A stretch of 58,421 bases of DNA from Shewanella surugensis (lineage in GTDB: Bacteria > Pseudomonadota > Gammaproteobacteria > Enterobacterales > Shewanellaceae). Every line of letters starts with the position of its first letter. The stretch's first letter is position 1. The stretch spans positions 1-58,421 of the forward strand of contig NZ_JAKIKS010000021.1 of the NCBI RefSeq assembly GCF_023284005.1. The letters run 5' to 3'. Shown here piece by piece: positions 45,564-54,596 of the stretch. A model generated the notes under the pieces. The model searched no databases. It was not told the DNA's origin and was given only the letters and a program-made list of their open reading frames with translations. Made by a program: the position numbers and the translations under genes.

Positions 45564-46754
45564 ATGCAATACAAAAAACTCATCACACTAGCATTAAGCT
45601 TATTCTTTATCGTGGATTATTCTAACGCCTACGCGATAGAAGCCATTAAGCCTCCACCAAATAATATCAATACGCCTCATTACCGTATTGTGCTCGATGC
45701 TGGCAATAATAAAACCAGATTGTTTTTATATCAATACACGCAAGGTGACACCGTACCCAAAAATATCCACACCCTAAGCGAAAGAATACACTCACCGGGT
45801 GTCGCCGATATTGCCATCATTGATCTCAGTGATTACCTAGATTTTCTTTTTACATCTGAGTTGGCAGCGCAAATCCAAGCATTGATCACAGACGGCCAAA
45901 CCAACATCAGTCGGGCATTGCTCACCCATATTCAATTTTACTCAACTGAAGGGATGCGTTTACTTTCCCCCCAAGAGCGAGCTTCTAAAAACACTTTTAT
46001 CCGATTATGGTTAACCAATTGGGTCCGAATACATAATATAAAAATTCCCCCTCAAGAAATTGAAATCCGAACGCTCTCAGGTAGTGAAGAAGGTGCCTAT
46101 GCCTGGGTAGCCACCAATTACTCACAACATCATTTTCAAGGCGCACTCACAGGCATTGCTAAACTCGGTGGGTCCTCCTCACAAATCACTTATCTCGATC
46201 CTAATTTGACCAATGTCAGTGTTAAAGTGGGCAATACTCGATATCCCTTAACCAGCAACAACTATCCACTAGGACAAGATGTGATTGCTAAGCAACTAGC
46301 CAATGTTGATGCATGCTACTTAACGGGCTACACCAATACCTCCAATGGCGATTATTTTAGTTGTCAGGCCCAAGCTAAAGCCTTTATTCGCACTCAAACT
46401 AATATGCCCGTTCCTAATGCCGCTGAAGTCGTTCATTACAACCTTTTAGCGAACTTTTACTATACGGCCCATTTTTTTGGGATCGAAAATAATTACTCTT
46501 TAAGCTCACTACAAACCCAAGCAGAGCAATTTTGTAACCTGAATTGGGAAACGGCTAAAGCCGAACATACCGATGTTGATGAAAAATATTTAGCAAACTA
46601 TTGTATGGGGGCTGCCTATCAAGCCACACTACTTACTTACAATTATCATATGAATTCATTCCAACAACTCAGCCCCATCAATGAATTCAATCATCAAGAA
46701 ATCTCATGGCCTATGGGCGTTATCGTCACTCAACAATATCTAGAAATCAATTAA
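45564..46754 (+). CDS. GDA1/CD39-family protein with altered apyrase motifs, array copy 3
   Basis: 396 residues with a cleavable signal peptide (..LSLFFIVDYSNAYA) instead of a lipobox. The family fold is clear, but key positions differ from copies 1 and 2: ACR1 is DAGNNKT rather than DAGSSKT (phosphate-loop Ser to Asn), ACR2 is STEGMRL rather than STAGMRL, and ACR4 is KLGGSSSQI rather than LGGASTQI. ACR3 (GSEEGAYAWVATNY) and ACR5 (YCMGAAYQATLL) are kept. It may be a weak or changed-specificity enzyme, or a non-catalytic nucleotide binder. It is periplasmic and probably soluble. Confidence 0.82.
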   Translation: MQYKKLITLALSLFFIVDYSNAYAIEAIKPPPNNINTPHYRIVLDAGNNKTRLFLYQYTQGDTVPKNIHTLSERIHSPGVADIAIIDLSDYLDFLFTSELAAQIQALITDGQTNISRALLTHIQFYSTEGMRLLSPQERASKNTFIRLWLTNWVRIHNIKIPPQEIEIRTLSGSEEGAYAWVATNYSQHHFQGALTGIAKLGGSSSQITYLDPNLTNVSVKVGNTRYPLTSNNYPLGQDVIAKQLANVDACYLTGYTNTSNGDYFSCQAQAKAFIRTQTNMPVPNAAEVVHYNLLANFYYTAHFFGIENNYSLSSLQTQAEQFCNLNWETAKAEHTDVDEKYLANYCMGAAYQATLLTYNYHMNSFQQLSPINEFNHQEISWPMGVIVTQQYLEIN

Positions 46755-46951
46755 GCCTACCCGTATTCCACGTTCACTGGGGTATCGATTTAAGAAGACC
46801 CAAAGAACACTCGCGCACGCGAGAGTGCGTTGTGACCTATCCTATCAAGTTTCCACATTACACATTAGAGAATGCCTAAATTAATATCCTTGACTATGAT
46901 TTAACTATCCTTTTGTGACATCAAAGACAAGTTGAATCAATAGGAGCTGAA

Positions 46952-48108
46952 ATGCATCAATCGAACCCATTCAAATACACCTTAATATTACTGTTGCTGT
47001 TATTTGTATCTGCTTGCAATAATGATAATACCGAATTGTACTCGATGCGGGCAGCACCAAAACAAAACTTTATTTATATGAGTATCGATACGTTGATTCA
47101 CTTCCCTATGAGATAATAACAGAAACCGAAAACAAGGTCGAACCAGGTGTTGCCGATGTTGATAATATCGATCTAGATAGCTATTTAAGGACTATTTTCA
47201 ACGATAATTTAGTGCTCACCATCGCACAATTCACTATCACTGAAGGTAAAACCATTGACGATCCTTTACTCAGTGGTATTCAATTTTATTCTACAGCAGG
47301 TATACGAGCCTTACCTGAAAGTGAACAGGCAACAAAAAATGCCTATATTGATGCATGGATAAAAAATTGGTTAACCACAAACAGCATCGCATTTAATGGA
47401 TTAACATTAGACGTGCGCACCCTTCCCGGCGAAGAAGAAGCCAGCTATGGTTGGGTTGCCGTCAACTACTTAGAAAACGCTTTTCAAGGAACTTTATTTG
47501 GCTCTGCCGAAATAGGCGGCGCCTCAACACAAATCGCTTATCAGGACGATGCCATTCCTAATGTCAGTATCAATGTTGCCAATACCCAATATTCAATCAC
47601 GGGATACAGTTACCCATTAGGCCAAAATGTCATCATCGACGACCTCTATCCTCTCGATGCATGCAACCTAAAGGGTTACACCGATACTGCCACCGGTGAC
47701 TATGCAGAGTGCCGTATCGCGGCTAAAACCATGATTGATGCTACCGTAACAGTCAATACCCCCAATGCCATGGACGTTGCCTATTATGATTTATTGTCTA
47801 ATTATGTTAATTCAGCCGAGTTTTTTGGCCTTGAAGATGATTATTCATTAACGGCGCTGCAAAGTGCTGCTGAAACCTTTTGTGAGTTAACTTGGACCCA
47901 AGCTCAGGCAGACTCCCCTGATGTGAGTACCCATTATTTACCCTATTATTGCATGGGTGCAGCCTACCAAGCGGCACTTCTAGAAGACAGTTATTATTTA
48001 AGCGATGCCTACCAAACCTTTGATCCCGTTGACAGCATTAACGGAACCGATGTCGACTGGACCATAGGTGTGCTAGCCACCCAATCCTTTACACTGCTTA
48101 GTGAATAA
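46952..48108 (+). pseudogene. GDA1/CD39-family NTPDase, array copy 4, frameshifted after the signal peptide
   Basis: An ATG at 46952 opens a lipoprotein signal (YTLILLLLLFVSACNNDN). The family domain begins YRIVLDAGSTKTKLYLYEY at 47029, but in a frame shifted by -1 relative to the signal. The signal frame stops soon afterwards, and a TAA at 47026-47028 closes the domain frame upstream. The domain itself is open to the stop at 48108, with ACR2 YSTAGIRAL, an ACR3 variant GEEEASYGWVAVNY (Gly after Glu lost), ACR4 EIGGASTQIAY and YCMGAAYQAALL. Without frameshifting or an internal start no exported protein would result, so it is a recent pseudogene unless the sequence is wrong. Confidence 0.8.
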
Positions 48109-48142
48109 TGATTGATTAACTGATAAATAAAGAGATGAGTGG

Positions 48143-48781
48143 TTAAACAGCAATGACTTGAGTCGGCGTGACAATATAAGGCAGATGTATATCCCAAGGT
48201 TGTATCTCAATATGAGGAACTTGCTGACAATCATGAGCGTACCCCATAGGGATAGGCCTGCCAATATCGCGCCAATGGGCGAGTGTGCGATCGTAATAGC
48301 CACCGCCCATTCCAAGACGTTGCCCTTTAACATCAAAGGCTACCAGTGGCGTCACCATCACATCAATGCCTTTTATCGGCATGACATCCCTGACATGTAA
48401 TTTGGGCTCTAAAATACCAAAACGATTAGACACTAATATGGTATCAACATGATAATGCAAAAATAATAACTGGCCCAAACAAAAAGGATGTAAACGGGGT
48501 AAATAAGTGTGTATACCCTTTGCCCACAAGGCTTCTATTAGCGGCTTTGTGTCCAGCTCACCATCTTGACTTACATAAAGCGCCACATGCTTTACTTTCT
48601 CTATAATTGCTAGCGACAGCAGTAAATCACAGGCTTTAAGGCTAGATTCACGTTGAAGATGAAGAGGGATTTCTCGGCGCTTGCCACGAATAGTCTTTCT
48701 GATTTCATTAGCAGAGTAAGTACCATGCGGCAAACCAGAATTGGCACTAGCTGCGTCAGCTGGAAGTGAAGACTTAGCCAT
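48143..48781 (-). CDS. fau: 5-formyltetrahydrofolate cyclo-ligase
   Basis: Converts 5-formyl-THF to 5,10-methenyl-THF with ATP. Motif LGMGGGYYDRTL is the ATP-binding signature of the family, and the N-terminal RKTIRGKRRE matches the start of 5-FCL proteins. ~212 residues. The ATG at 48781 has GGAGG six bases upstream; a TTG at 48793 is less likely. It lies directly behind 6S RNA, as in enterobacteria (ssrS-ygfA), so it is probably co-transcribed with it. Converges with the NTPDase array. Confidence 0.9.
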   Translation of the reverse strand: MAKSSLPADAASANSGLPHGTYSANEIRKTIRGKRREIPLHLQRESSLKACDLLLSLAIIEKVKHVALYVSQDGELDTKPLIEALWAKGIHTYLPRLHPFCLGQLLFLHYHVDTILVSNRFGILEPKLHVRDVMPIKGIDVMVTPLVAFDVKGQRLGMGGGYYDRTLAHWRDIGRPIPMGYAHDCQQVPHIEIQPWDIHLPYIVTPTQVIAV

Positions 48782-48879
48782 TTGAGCCTCCAATAGGGTG
48801 TAAACTGAAATAAGCGATATGTCGTTCTTAACGAGGCTTGTGACAAATACTTTCTACAGCGAATGAATCATTAAAATTA

Positions 48880-49065
48880 AGATGCTCCCCAGAACACCGT
48901 TACCGGCGCAGCCCTTGAACCGTAGGTTCAAGGCGGGTAAATGAATACCTCCTAAGGCTTCTCGATACGAGCCGAGCTTGCTCAATGTCAGTATAACATT
49001 CACCCTGGGTTTAAAATTATCGGCACAGGGACATAACCAGCTAGCGCGCATCCCAGGGAGCAAAT
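48880..49065 (-). ncRNA. ssrS: 6S RNA
   Basis: Minus-strand RNA of ~186 nt that binds the sigma70 holoenzyme. Recognisable blocks: terminal stem GCTCCCTGGG/CTGGGGAGC, GTCCCTGTGCCGATA near the 5' side, the conserved GAGCAAGCTCGG and ATCGAGAAGCC central part, and the 3' hairpin CCTTGAACctacgGTTCAAGG. It lies between zapA and fau, the conserved location in gammaproteobacteria. Ends are estimated from the terminal stem. Confidence 0.93.
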
Positions 49066-49119
49066 TTTTTATGTCGGCTTGATATTAACAGATCCTATCA
49101 AACCCACCGTTATTCAAGT

Positions 49120-49425
49120 TTAATCTACTTTAGCCGAACGCTCAACTAGCGCATCTTCTATGGTCGATTGCAGCAAACCGATTTTGTCATCCATCTGCTT
49201 ATTATAATTTTGGTTTTTCTGCTGTTCTTCCAGCAATTCATAACCAATATTTAAGGCTGCCATAATAGCAATTTCTTCACGACTAAGGCTATTGGTTTTC
49301 GCTTTTAACGTCGATAATTGTATGTCTAAATGTTGCGAAACCTGTCTTAGTGCTGTCTCTTGCCCTACTGGACAAGCGATAGAATAAGTGCGCCCCATCA
49401 GGGTAATGTCGATAGCCTTGCTACT
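49120..49425 (-). CDS. zapA: Cell division protein ZapA
   Basis: About 101 residues. Binds and bundles FtsZ at midcell. N-terminal ITLMGRTYSIACPVGQE is the ZapA signature, followed by a long C-terminal coiled coil. The frame is open to 49491, but MSSKAIDITLMG at 49425 is the family start. It lies upstream of 6S RNA and fau on the minus strand. Confidence 0.92.
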   Translation of the reverse strand, partial: SSKAIDITLMGRTYSIACPVGQETALRQVSQHLDIQLSTLKAKTNSLSREEIAIMAALNIGYELLEEQQKNQNYNKQMDDKIGLLQSTIEDALVERSAKVD

Positions 49426-49553
49426 CATGTCGCGAAGGATCCTTTTGTCATCACTTGTGCGGACTATATCGGTCTCATACATAAAGTGCAATACGAGACT
49501 GATACTAAAAGCACATGAATTGTATTAATTGTTGTTTACATGACCACTTGTTC

Positions 49554-49820
49554 TAGGGGGTGTTGATCTTTGGTGATTATTTCTGCAGCAGTTTGTGGCG
49601 TCTTTAGACAAGGCTAAGCTTATGCTGTGTAGTTATTCTACATCAATAAGCGATAACGCTGTAAAAAGGCACCACAAACGCTGTCCATAGGATCCGTCTA
49701 AACGTGTTTTACCCTTTGTTGTAGAGAATTCGCTTAGAAAACTAGGCTGCACTCACTACGCCTCGATTAAAACACGTTTAGTTCGGACATAATTTAACCA
49801 CCAAAGATCAACAGCCCCTA
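49554..49820. mobile_element. MITE-like element with 22-bp inverted termini and two internal hairpins
   Basis: TAGGGGGTGTTGATCTTTGG.. at 49554-49575 is inverted at 49799-49820 with one mismatch. Inside are a 14-bp perfect stem (CTAAACGTGTTTTA at 49698-49711 with 49768-49781) and another arm around GTTTGTGGCGTCTTT with AAAAAGGCACCACAAAC, itself enclosing a GCTTAT/ATAAGC hairpin (49617-49655). There is no coding capacity. It sits in the divergent zapA-ygfB spacer. A folded, non-autonomous transposable element is the best fit. Confidence 0.75.
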
Positions 49821-49946
49821 AACAATGGAAAAAATAAACGGCATTTGTCATCGTTTTGCTTAAGTTTGTGATAGTGGTACTTGGTCGAATCACCCACTTC
49901 TGCTAGCATAAACTTGTAAAGTAAATATAGCGACAGGACACCCCAT

Positions 49947-50519
49947 ATGGCAACCTCCCCTTTCTTTCAGATCGATAATTTACATGCCGCGCTCAAAACG
50001 GCCGAACTAGGCCAGCAAGCCGTTGAAGTGCATGGCGCACTTGTCGGGCTTATTTGTGGCGGTATCGAGCAAAAAAATAATGCATGGGTCCAGCCTTTAT
50101 TAGAGCTCATTAATGACGGCCAAGCCTTACCAACTGAACTGCACCAATTGATCAGCGAACTCTATCAAGACAGTGTCACCCGTCTGTCAGATCCTGACTT
50201 TGGTTTTAGCCCCATTTTACCCGAAGAAGAAGAGCCACTGTCTAAGCGTGTCGAAGCGCTCTCTTTATGGGTACAAAGCTTTTTAACCGGCCTTGCTATC
50301 ATACAACCCAAGCTCAACAAGGCCTCTAAAGATGTCCAAGAAATCATCCAAGACTTGGCTAACATCGCACAAGTTGAGATAGATGTCATTGATGATGATG
50401 AATCAGAGACCGCTTATACTGAATTACTCGAATTTACCCGTATGGCTGCATTACTTTGTTACGCAGAATTTGGGCCCGATTTGACCGATCCGGCACAAGA
50501 AAACCCCGCCATGCATTAA
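49947..50519 (+). CDS. ygfB: YgfB/UPF0149 family protein
   Basis: 190 residues, all-helical UPF0149 fold. The family pattern is VHGALVGLICGG near the N-terminus and LWVQSFLTGLAI in the middle. The biochemical role is not settled. First gene of a plus-strand run that continues with ubiH 13 bases downstream. AGGA ribosome site upstream. Note that pepP, which lies between ygfB and ubiH in E. coli, is absent here. Confidence 0.9.
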   Translation: MATSPFFQIDNLHAALKTAELGQQAVEVHGALVGLICGGIEQKNNAWVQPLLELINDGQALPTELHQLISELYQDSVTRLSDPDFGFSPILPEEEEPLSKRVEALSLWVQSFLTGLAIIQPKLNKASKDVQEIIQDLANIAQVEIDVIDDDESETAYTELLEFTRMAALLCYAEFGPDLTDPAQENPAMH

Positions 50520-50532
50520 ATTTGACACGCCA

Positions 50533-51783
50533 ATGACCAATACAAACCGTCCATCACAAGAAAAACTGCATGTCGATGTCGCCATCGTGGGCGGCGCAAT
50601 GACGGGGGCGATACTGGCCTTAGCACTCGCGCAGCTATCGACTCATACTCGCAACAAGACAAATAAAAAAGGTCAGCCGCTTAAAATAGCCCTGATTGAG
50701 GCCCAGCGTCCCAATAACGGCCATCCCGGCTTTGATGCCCGCTCTATCGCCATTGCACACCAGTCTATTTTTGAGCTGACGCAATTAGGGATTTGGCCAA
50801 AGTTGGCTCACCTTGGCACGCCGATCACCCATATCCATGTGTCCGATCGGGGTCATTTTGGCATGACCGAACTCAATAGCGAGCATTTTCATCTGCCTTA
50901 TCTGGGACAAGTCGTTGAACTCGACGCTGTAGGCCACAGCTTATTTCAGCTGCTCGATAACAGTGACGTGCAACTTTTTTGCCCCGCCACACTCGAGCAT
51001 GTCGACACCCATCCCGATAAACAATCTCTAATGTTAACTGATGGCCGTCAAATTGACGCTGCGTTGGTCATTGCCGCCGATGGGATCCATTCAAAAGTCC
51101 GCCAAAGTATGAATTTGCCACTTGAACAAGTGGACTTTAAACAAACGGCCGTAGTCGCTAATATCCATACGCGTAAGCCCCACCAACACTGGGCCTATGA
51201 GCGATTCACCCAAAACGGTCCATTAGCCTTGTTACCGCTGACCTCTCATCAAGGGCAAAATAGACTCTCTTTGGTCTGGGCCTTATCGGATCAAGAAGCG
51301 ACTCGATTACTCGATGCGCCAAAATCGGTTTTTATCGATGAACTGCAACAAGCATTTGGCTTTCGCGCAGGCGAATTTATCGATGTGGGTCAACGGAGCA
51401 GTTACCCGTTAATGTTATCGAGTATGCGTCGCCCGATTTATCATCGCACCCTGTTTATCGGTAATGCCGCCCAAACCTTGCACCCGATAGCGGGACAAGG
51501 GTTTAACTTAGGCCTGAGAGATTTAGTCAGTGTGATTAAGATCCTCAAAAGCGCCATCGCCCAAGAACAAGATCTGGGCAGCGCACAAGTAGTGCATGAC
51601 TATTTAGCCTGTCGCGTTAAAGACAGAGACAGCACGCTTGAACACATCGAATTTTTAGTTCGTGGCTTTTCTAACCAGCATTGGCCATTAGTCCTGGGGC
51701 GCGATCTAGGCTTAAGATTGCTTTCTTGGTTCCCGCCACTCAAAATGCCCATAGCCAAAACCGCCATGGGCTGGAAAAGCTAA
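50533..51783 (+). CDS. ubiH: 2-octaprenyl-6-methoxyphenol hydroxylase (ubiquinone biosynthesis)
   Basis: 416-residue FAD monooxygenase. N-terminal Rossmann loop AIVGGAMTGAILALAL, the DG motif VIAADGIHSKVRQ, and the C-terminal FAD block FIGNAAQTLHPIAGQGFNLGLRD. Hydroxylates the ubiquinone precursor ring. Assignment to UbiH rather than UbiI or UbiF follows gene order (ygfB-ubiH-ubiI). The next gene is a paralog, 42 bases downstream. Confidence 0.88.
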   Translation: MTNTNRPSQEKLHVDVAIVGGAMTGAILALALAQLSTHTRNKTNKKGQPLKIALIEAQRPNNGHPGFDARSIAIAHQSIFELTQLGIWPKLAHLGTPITHIHVSDRGHFGMTELNSEHFHLPYLGQVVELDAVGHSLFQLLDNSDVQLFCPATLEHVDTHPDKQSLMLTDGRQIDAALVIAADGIHSKVRQSMNLPLEQVDFKQTAVVANIHTRKPHQHWAYERFTQNGPLALLPLTSHQGQNRLSLVWALSDQEATRLLDAPKSVFIDELQQAFGFRAGEFIDVGQRSSYPLMLSSMRRPIYHRTLFIGNAAQTLHPIAGQGFNLGLRDLVSVIKILKSAIAQEQDLGSAQVVHDYLACRVKDRDSTLEHIEFLVRGFSNQHWPLVLGRDLGLRLLSWFPPLKMPIAKTAMGWKS

Positions 51784-51825
51784 TGACAATAAAAAATGTT
51801 GCCCGCCATTATTTAAGGATCTCAA

Positions 51826-53067
51826 ATGTTAACTACCCAAACCTTTGATGTCGCCGTCATCGGCGGAGGCATGGTCGGACTCGCCACAGCAATCGGCTTA
51901 GCCATGGAAAATATGCGCGTGGTGCTCATCGATGCGGGTGAAGTTCAAGCCGTGACGGCTGCGCCAATGTTAAGGGTCAGTGCCATTAATCAGGCGAGTC
52001 AACGTTTACTCACACATTTAGGCACTTGGCAGCATTTAACCCGTATTAGCCCTTATCAAAAAATGCAGGTCTGGTGTGAAAACAGCTTAAGTAAAATCGA
52101 CTTCGATGCCCACAGCCTCGCCATGCCACACTTAGGCTGTATCATCGAAAATGAGGCAATAAGTTATGCCCTGAGTCAAAGTGCTGCGGAACTCAGCTGG
52201 CTCAATCATATCGAAAATACCAAGGTCACCCATATCGCATTTGGCGAGCGAGAAGCTTGGCTAACACTCGATAACGGTGACAACTTAAGTGCGGCATTAG
52301 TGGTCGCGGCCGATGGAGCAAACTCTTGGGTGCGGTCACAATGTCACATTCCCATGAGTTTTTGGGATTATGGCCATCACGGTCTAGTCGCCACCATACG
52401 CACCGAGCATCCTCATCAGAGCACCGCCAGACAAGTGTTTACCGAAACCGGTCCGCTGGCCTTTTTACCCCTAGCCGATCCTTATCTTTGTTCTATCGTC
52501 TGGTCCTTACCACCCGAGCGTTCCGGCGCCCTACTTGAGTGTGATAAAGTCCAGTTTGAACGCAGTTTAACCGCTGAATTTAATGCTAAACTCGGTTTAT
52601 GCCAACTTGAAAGTGAGCGCCAGGCCTTTCCTTTGCGCATGCGCTATGCCCGCCATTTTGCGCGTCATCGACTCCTACTCGCCGGCGACGCTGCCCATAC
52701 GATCCACCCGCTTGCAGGGCAAGGGGTCAACTTGGGATTTCTTGATGCGGCCAGTATTGCCCAAGTGGTCGGTGAGCTTTATCGAGACCATAAAGATATT
52801 GGCCAATATCGACATTTACGCGCACTTGAACGCTGGCGTAAAGCCGATGCCATGGAAATGATCACCGCAATGGAAGTCTTTAAACGCTTATTTGATGGCC
52901 GTAATCCCATTAAAAAAGCCATACGCGATTTGGGATTAAGTCTCGTCGATCATTTTTCGCCATTAAAAACACTGTTTATTCAACAAGCACTCGGTAATAA
53001 ATCAGGCTTACCTAAGCATTGTCAGTTCGCCGCACAAGAAAAAGATAAAGTACAGAATATCAATTAG
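51826..53067 (+). CDS. ubiI: FAD-dependent ubiquinone-biosynthesis hydroxylase (UbiI/VisC)
   Basis: 413-residue paralog of the preceding protein: AVIGGGMVGLATAIGLA, VVAADGANSWVRSQ, and LLAGDAAHTIHPLAGQGVNL. In E. coli UbiI (VisC) does the C5 hydroxylation of the ring. Position after ubiH and before gcvT is conserved. AAGG ribosome site upstream. An inverted repeat follows at 53091-53137. Confidence 0.87.
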   Translation: MLTTQTFDVAVIGGGMVGLATAIGLAMENMRVVLIDAGEVQAVTAAPMLRVSAINQASQRLLTHLGTWQHLTRISPYQKMQVWCENSLSKIDFDAHSLAMPHLGCIIENEAISYALSQSAAELSWLNHIENTKVTHIAFGEREAWLTLDNGDNLSAALVVAADGANSWVRSQCHIPMSFWDYGHHGLVATIRTEHPHQSTARQVFTETGPLAFLPLADPYLCSIVWSLPPERSGALLECDKVQFERSLTAEFNAKLGLCQLESERQAFPLRMRYARHFARHRLLLAGDAAHTIHPLAGQGVNLGFLDAASIAQVVGELYRDHKDIGQYRHLRALERWRKADAMEMITAMEVFKRLFDGRNPIKKAIRDLGLSLVDHFSPLKTLFIQQALGNKSGLPKHCQFAAQEKDKVQNIN

Positions 53068-53090
53068 TTACAAAGTAATTGCTTCATTAT

Positions 53091-53137
53091 ACTTTTTCTC
53101 ATACATAAATAGCCATTGATTTTACATGAGAAAAAGT
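53091..53137 (+). terminator. Inverted repeat after ubiI
   Basis: ACTTTTTCTCAT (53091-53102) pairs perfectly with ATGAGAAAAAGT (53126-53137) across a 23-base loop, 24 bases after the ubiI stop. Probably a transcription end for the ubi genes. Confidence 0.55.
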
Positions 53138-53169
53138 AATGCAAAAACCCTATTGATTAGAAAAACCGT

Positions 53170-53185
53170 TGTGATATCCCTCACA
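53170..53185 (+). promoter_or_regulatory. CRP-like binding site upstream of gcvT
   Basis: TGTGA-TATCCC-TCACA is a perfect symmetrical CRP site, extended to GTTGTGA/TCACAAC. A TATACT hexamer lies at 53195-53200. The site is ~290 bases before gcvT within a 408-base spacer. I looked for a glycine riboswitch in this spacer and did not find its conserved core. Confidence 0.55.
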
Positions 53186-53475
53186 ACCTCAAGGTATACT
53201 CAAGCCAGTTAAACATAGACTTTTGTCCTATTTCAATGTTAACGCTGTTTGGGTAACAATTTTTGACTCGCATTTTTCGAGTATTGTTCACTCACATAGA
53301 GATTAAGGTACCGCTGAGCCCAGCAAAAAATCAACAAACAGGCTCAAGTAACGTCAGGCTGAACATGTCAACATGAGCACTTTATATAAGAACACATTAT
53401 AGTAAGCGCTTCATAGTGAAAAGAGTCTGACTCTTGCATCGATAATCGCAGCAAAACCCCAACAAGGGAGTCAAC

Positions 53476-54570
53476 ATGGCTAATAAAACGGTACTGTTTC
53501 AAAAGCACCTCGACGCGAACGCTAAAATGGTTGATTTTCATGGTTGGGACATGCCCCTCAACTATGGCTCTCAAATTGAAGAACATCACGCCGTCCGCCA
53601 AGATGCGGGCATGTTTGATGTGTCACACATGACCGTCGTCGATGTCACAGGCGAGCAAGCCCAGCCCTTTCTGAGGCAATTACTGGCCAACGATGTCGCC
53701 AAGCTCACTCTTCCCGGTAAAGCCCTTTATGGTGGCATGCTCAATCATGAAGCTGGGGTAATTGATGACTTGATCACCTATTATTTAACCGACACCCATT
53801 ACCGCATCGTCGTCAACTCCGCCACTCGCGAAAAAGATCTTAGCTGGATCAATGCCCAAGCGAGCCCTTTTAATGTGCTCATTACCGAACGTCCTGAGCT
53901 GGCCATGATCGCCGTACAAGGTCCCAACGCCAAAGCCAAAACAGCACAAGTCCTCAGTGACAGCCAAAATCAAGACATTGAAGACATGAAACCCTTTTTT
54001 GGTCGCCAAAGCGGCGACGTGTTTATTGCCACCACAGGCTACACAGGTGAAGTGGGCTTTGAAATTATCTTACCCCAAGAACAAGCCCCGAGCCTTTGGC
54101 AAGCCTTGGTCGATGTGGGCGTTAAACCTTGTGGTTTAGGCGCACGCGACACGCTTCGCCTAGAAGCTGGCATGAACCTGTACGGCTTGGATATGGATGA
54201 AAGCGTTAATCCGCTGGCCGCCAACATGGGCTGGACGGTTGCATGGGAGCCAACCGATCGACACTTTAATGGCCGCGAAGCATTGGAGGTCATCAAAGCC
54301 TCGGGTAGCGAGAAACTGGTCGGTTTAGTCATGACAGACAAAGGCGTTATTCGTCATGGTATGAAAGTCTTTTTTACTGACGCACAAGGCTGTGAGCAAG
54401 AAGGATTAATAACAAGTGGGACATTTTCCCCTACCTTAGGCTATTCTATTGCCATGGCACGTGTACCGAGTCATATCGGTCAGACAGCTGAAGTCGAAAT
54501 GCGTAAAAAACGCATCTCTGTCAAGGTCGTAGCACCCAGCTTTGTACGTAACGGTAAGCAAGCATTTTAA
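53476..54570 (+). CDS. gcvT: Glycine cleavage system T protein (aminomethyltransferase)
   Basis: 364 residues. Transfers the aminomethyl carbon from the H protein to THF, releasing ammonia. Family motifs: [38 protein letters not shown] with the folate-binding Asp, [18 protein letters not shown], and a C-terminal barrel. Ribosome site AGGGAG. First gene of gcvTHP. Confidence 0.95.
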   Translation: MANKTVLFQKHLDANAKMVDFHGWDMPLNYGSQIEEHHAVRQDAGMFDVSHMTVVDVTGEQAQPFLRQLLANDVAKLTLPGKALYGGMLNHEAGVIDDLITYYLTDTHYRIVVNSATREKDLSWINAQASPFNVLITERPELAMIAVQGPNAKAKTAQVLSDSQNQDIEDMKPFFGRQSGDVFIATTGYTGEVGFEIILPQEQAPSLWQALVDVGVKPCGLGARDTLRLEAGMNLYGLDMDESVNPLAANMGWTVAWEPTDRHFNGREALEVIKASGSEKLVGLVMTDKGVIRHGMKVFFTDAQGCEQEGLITSGTFSPTLGYSIAMARVPSHIGQTAEVEMRKKRISVKVVAPSFVRNGKQAF

Positions 54571-54596
54571 ATTAATCGGAACAAGGAACAATTGCA

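Noticed and set aside
53068..53475. Glycine riboswitch before gcvT
   Set aside because: The long leader made it worth looking for, but the conserved aptamer core could not be identified by eye.
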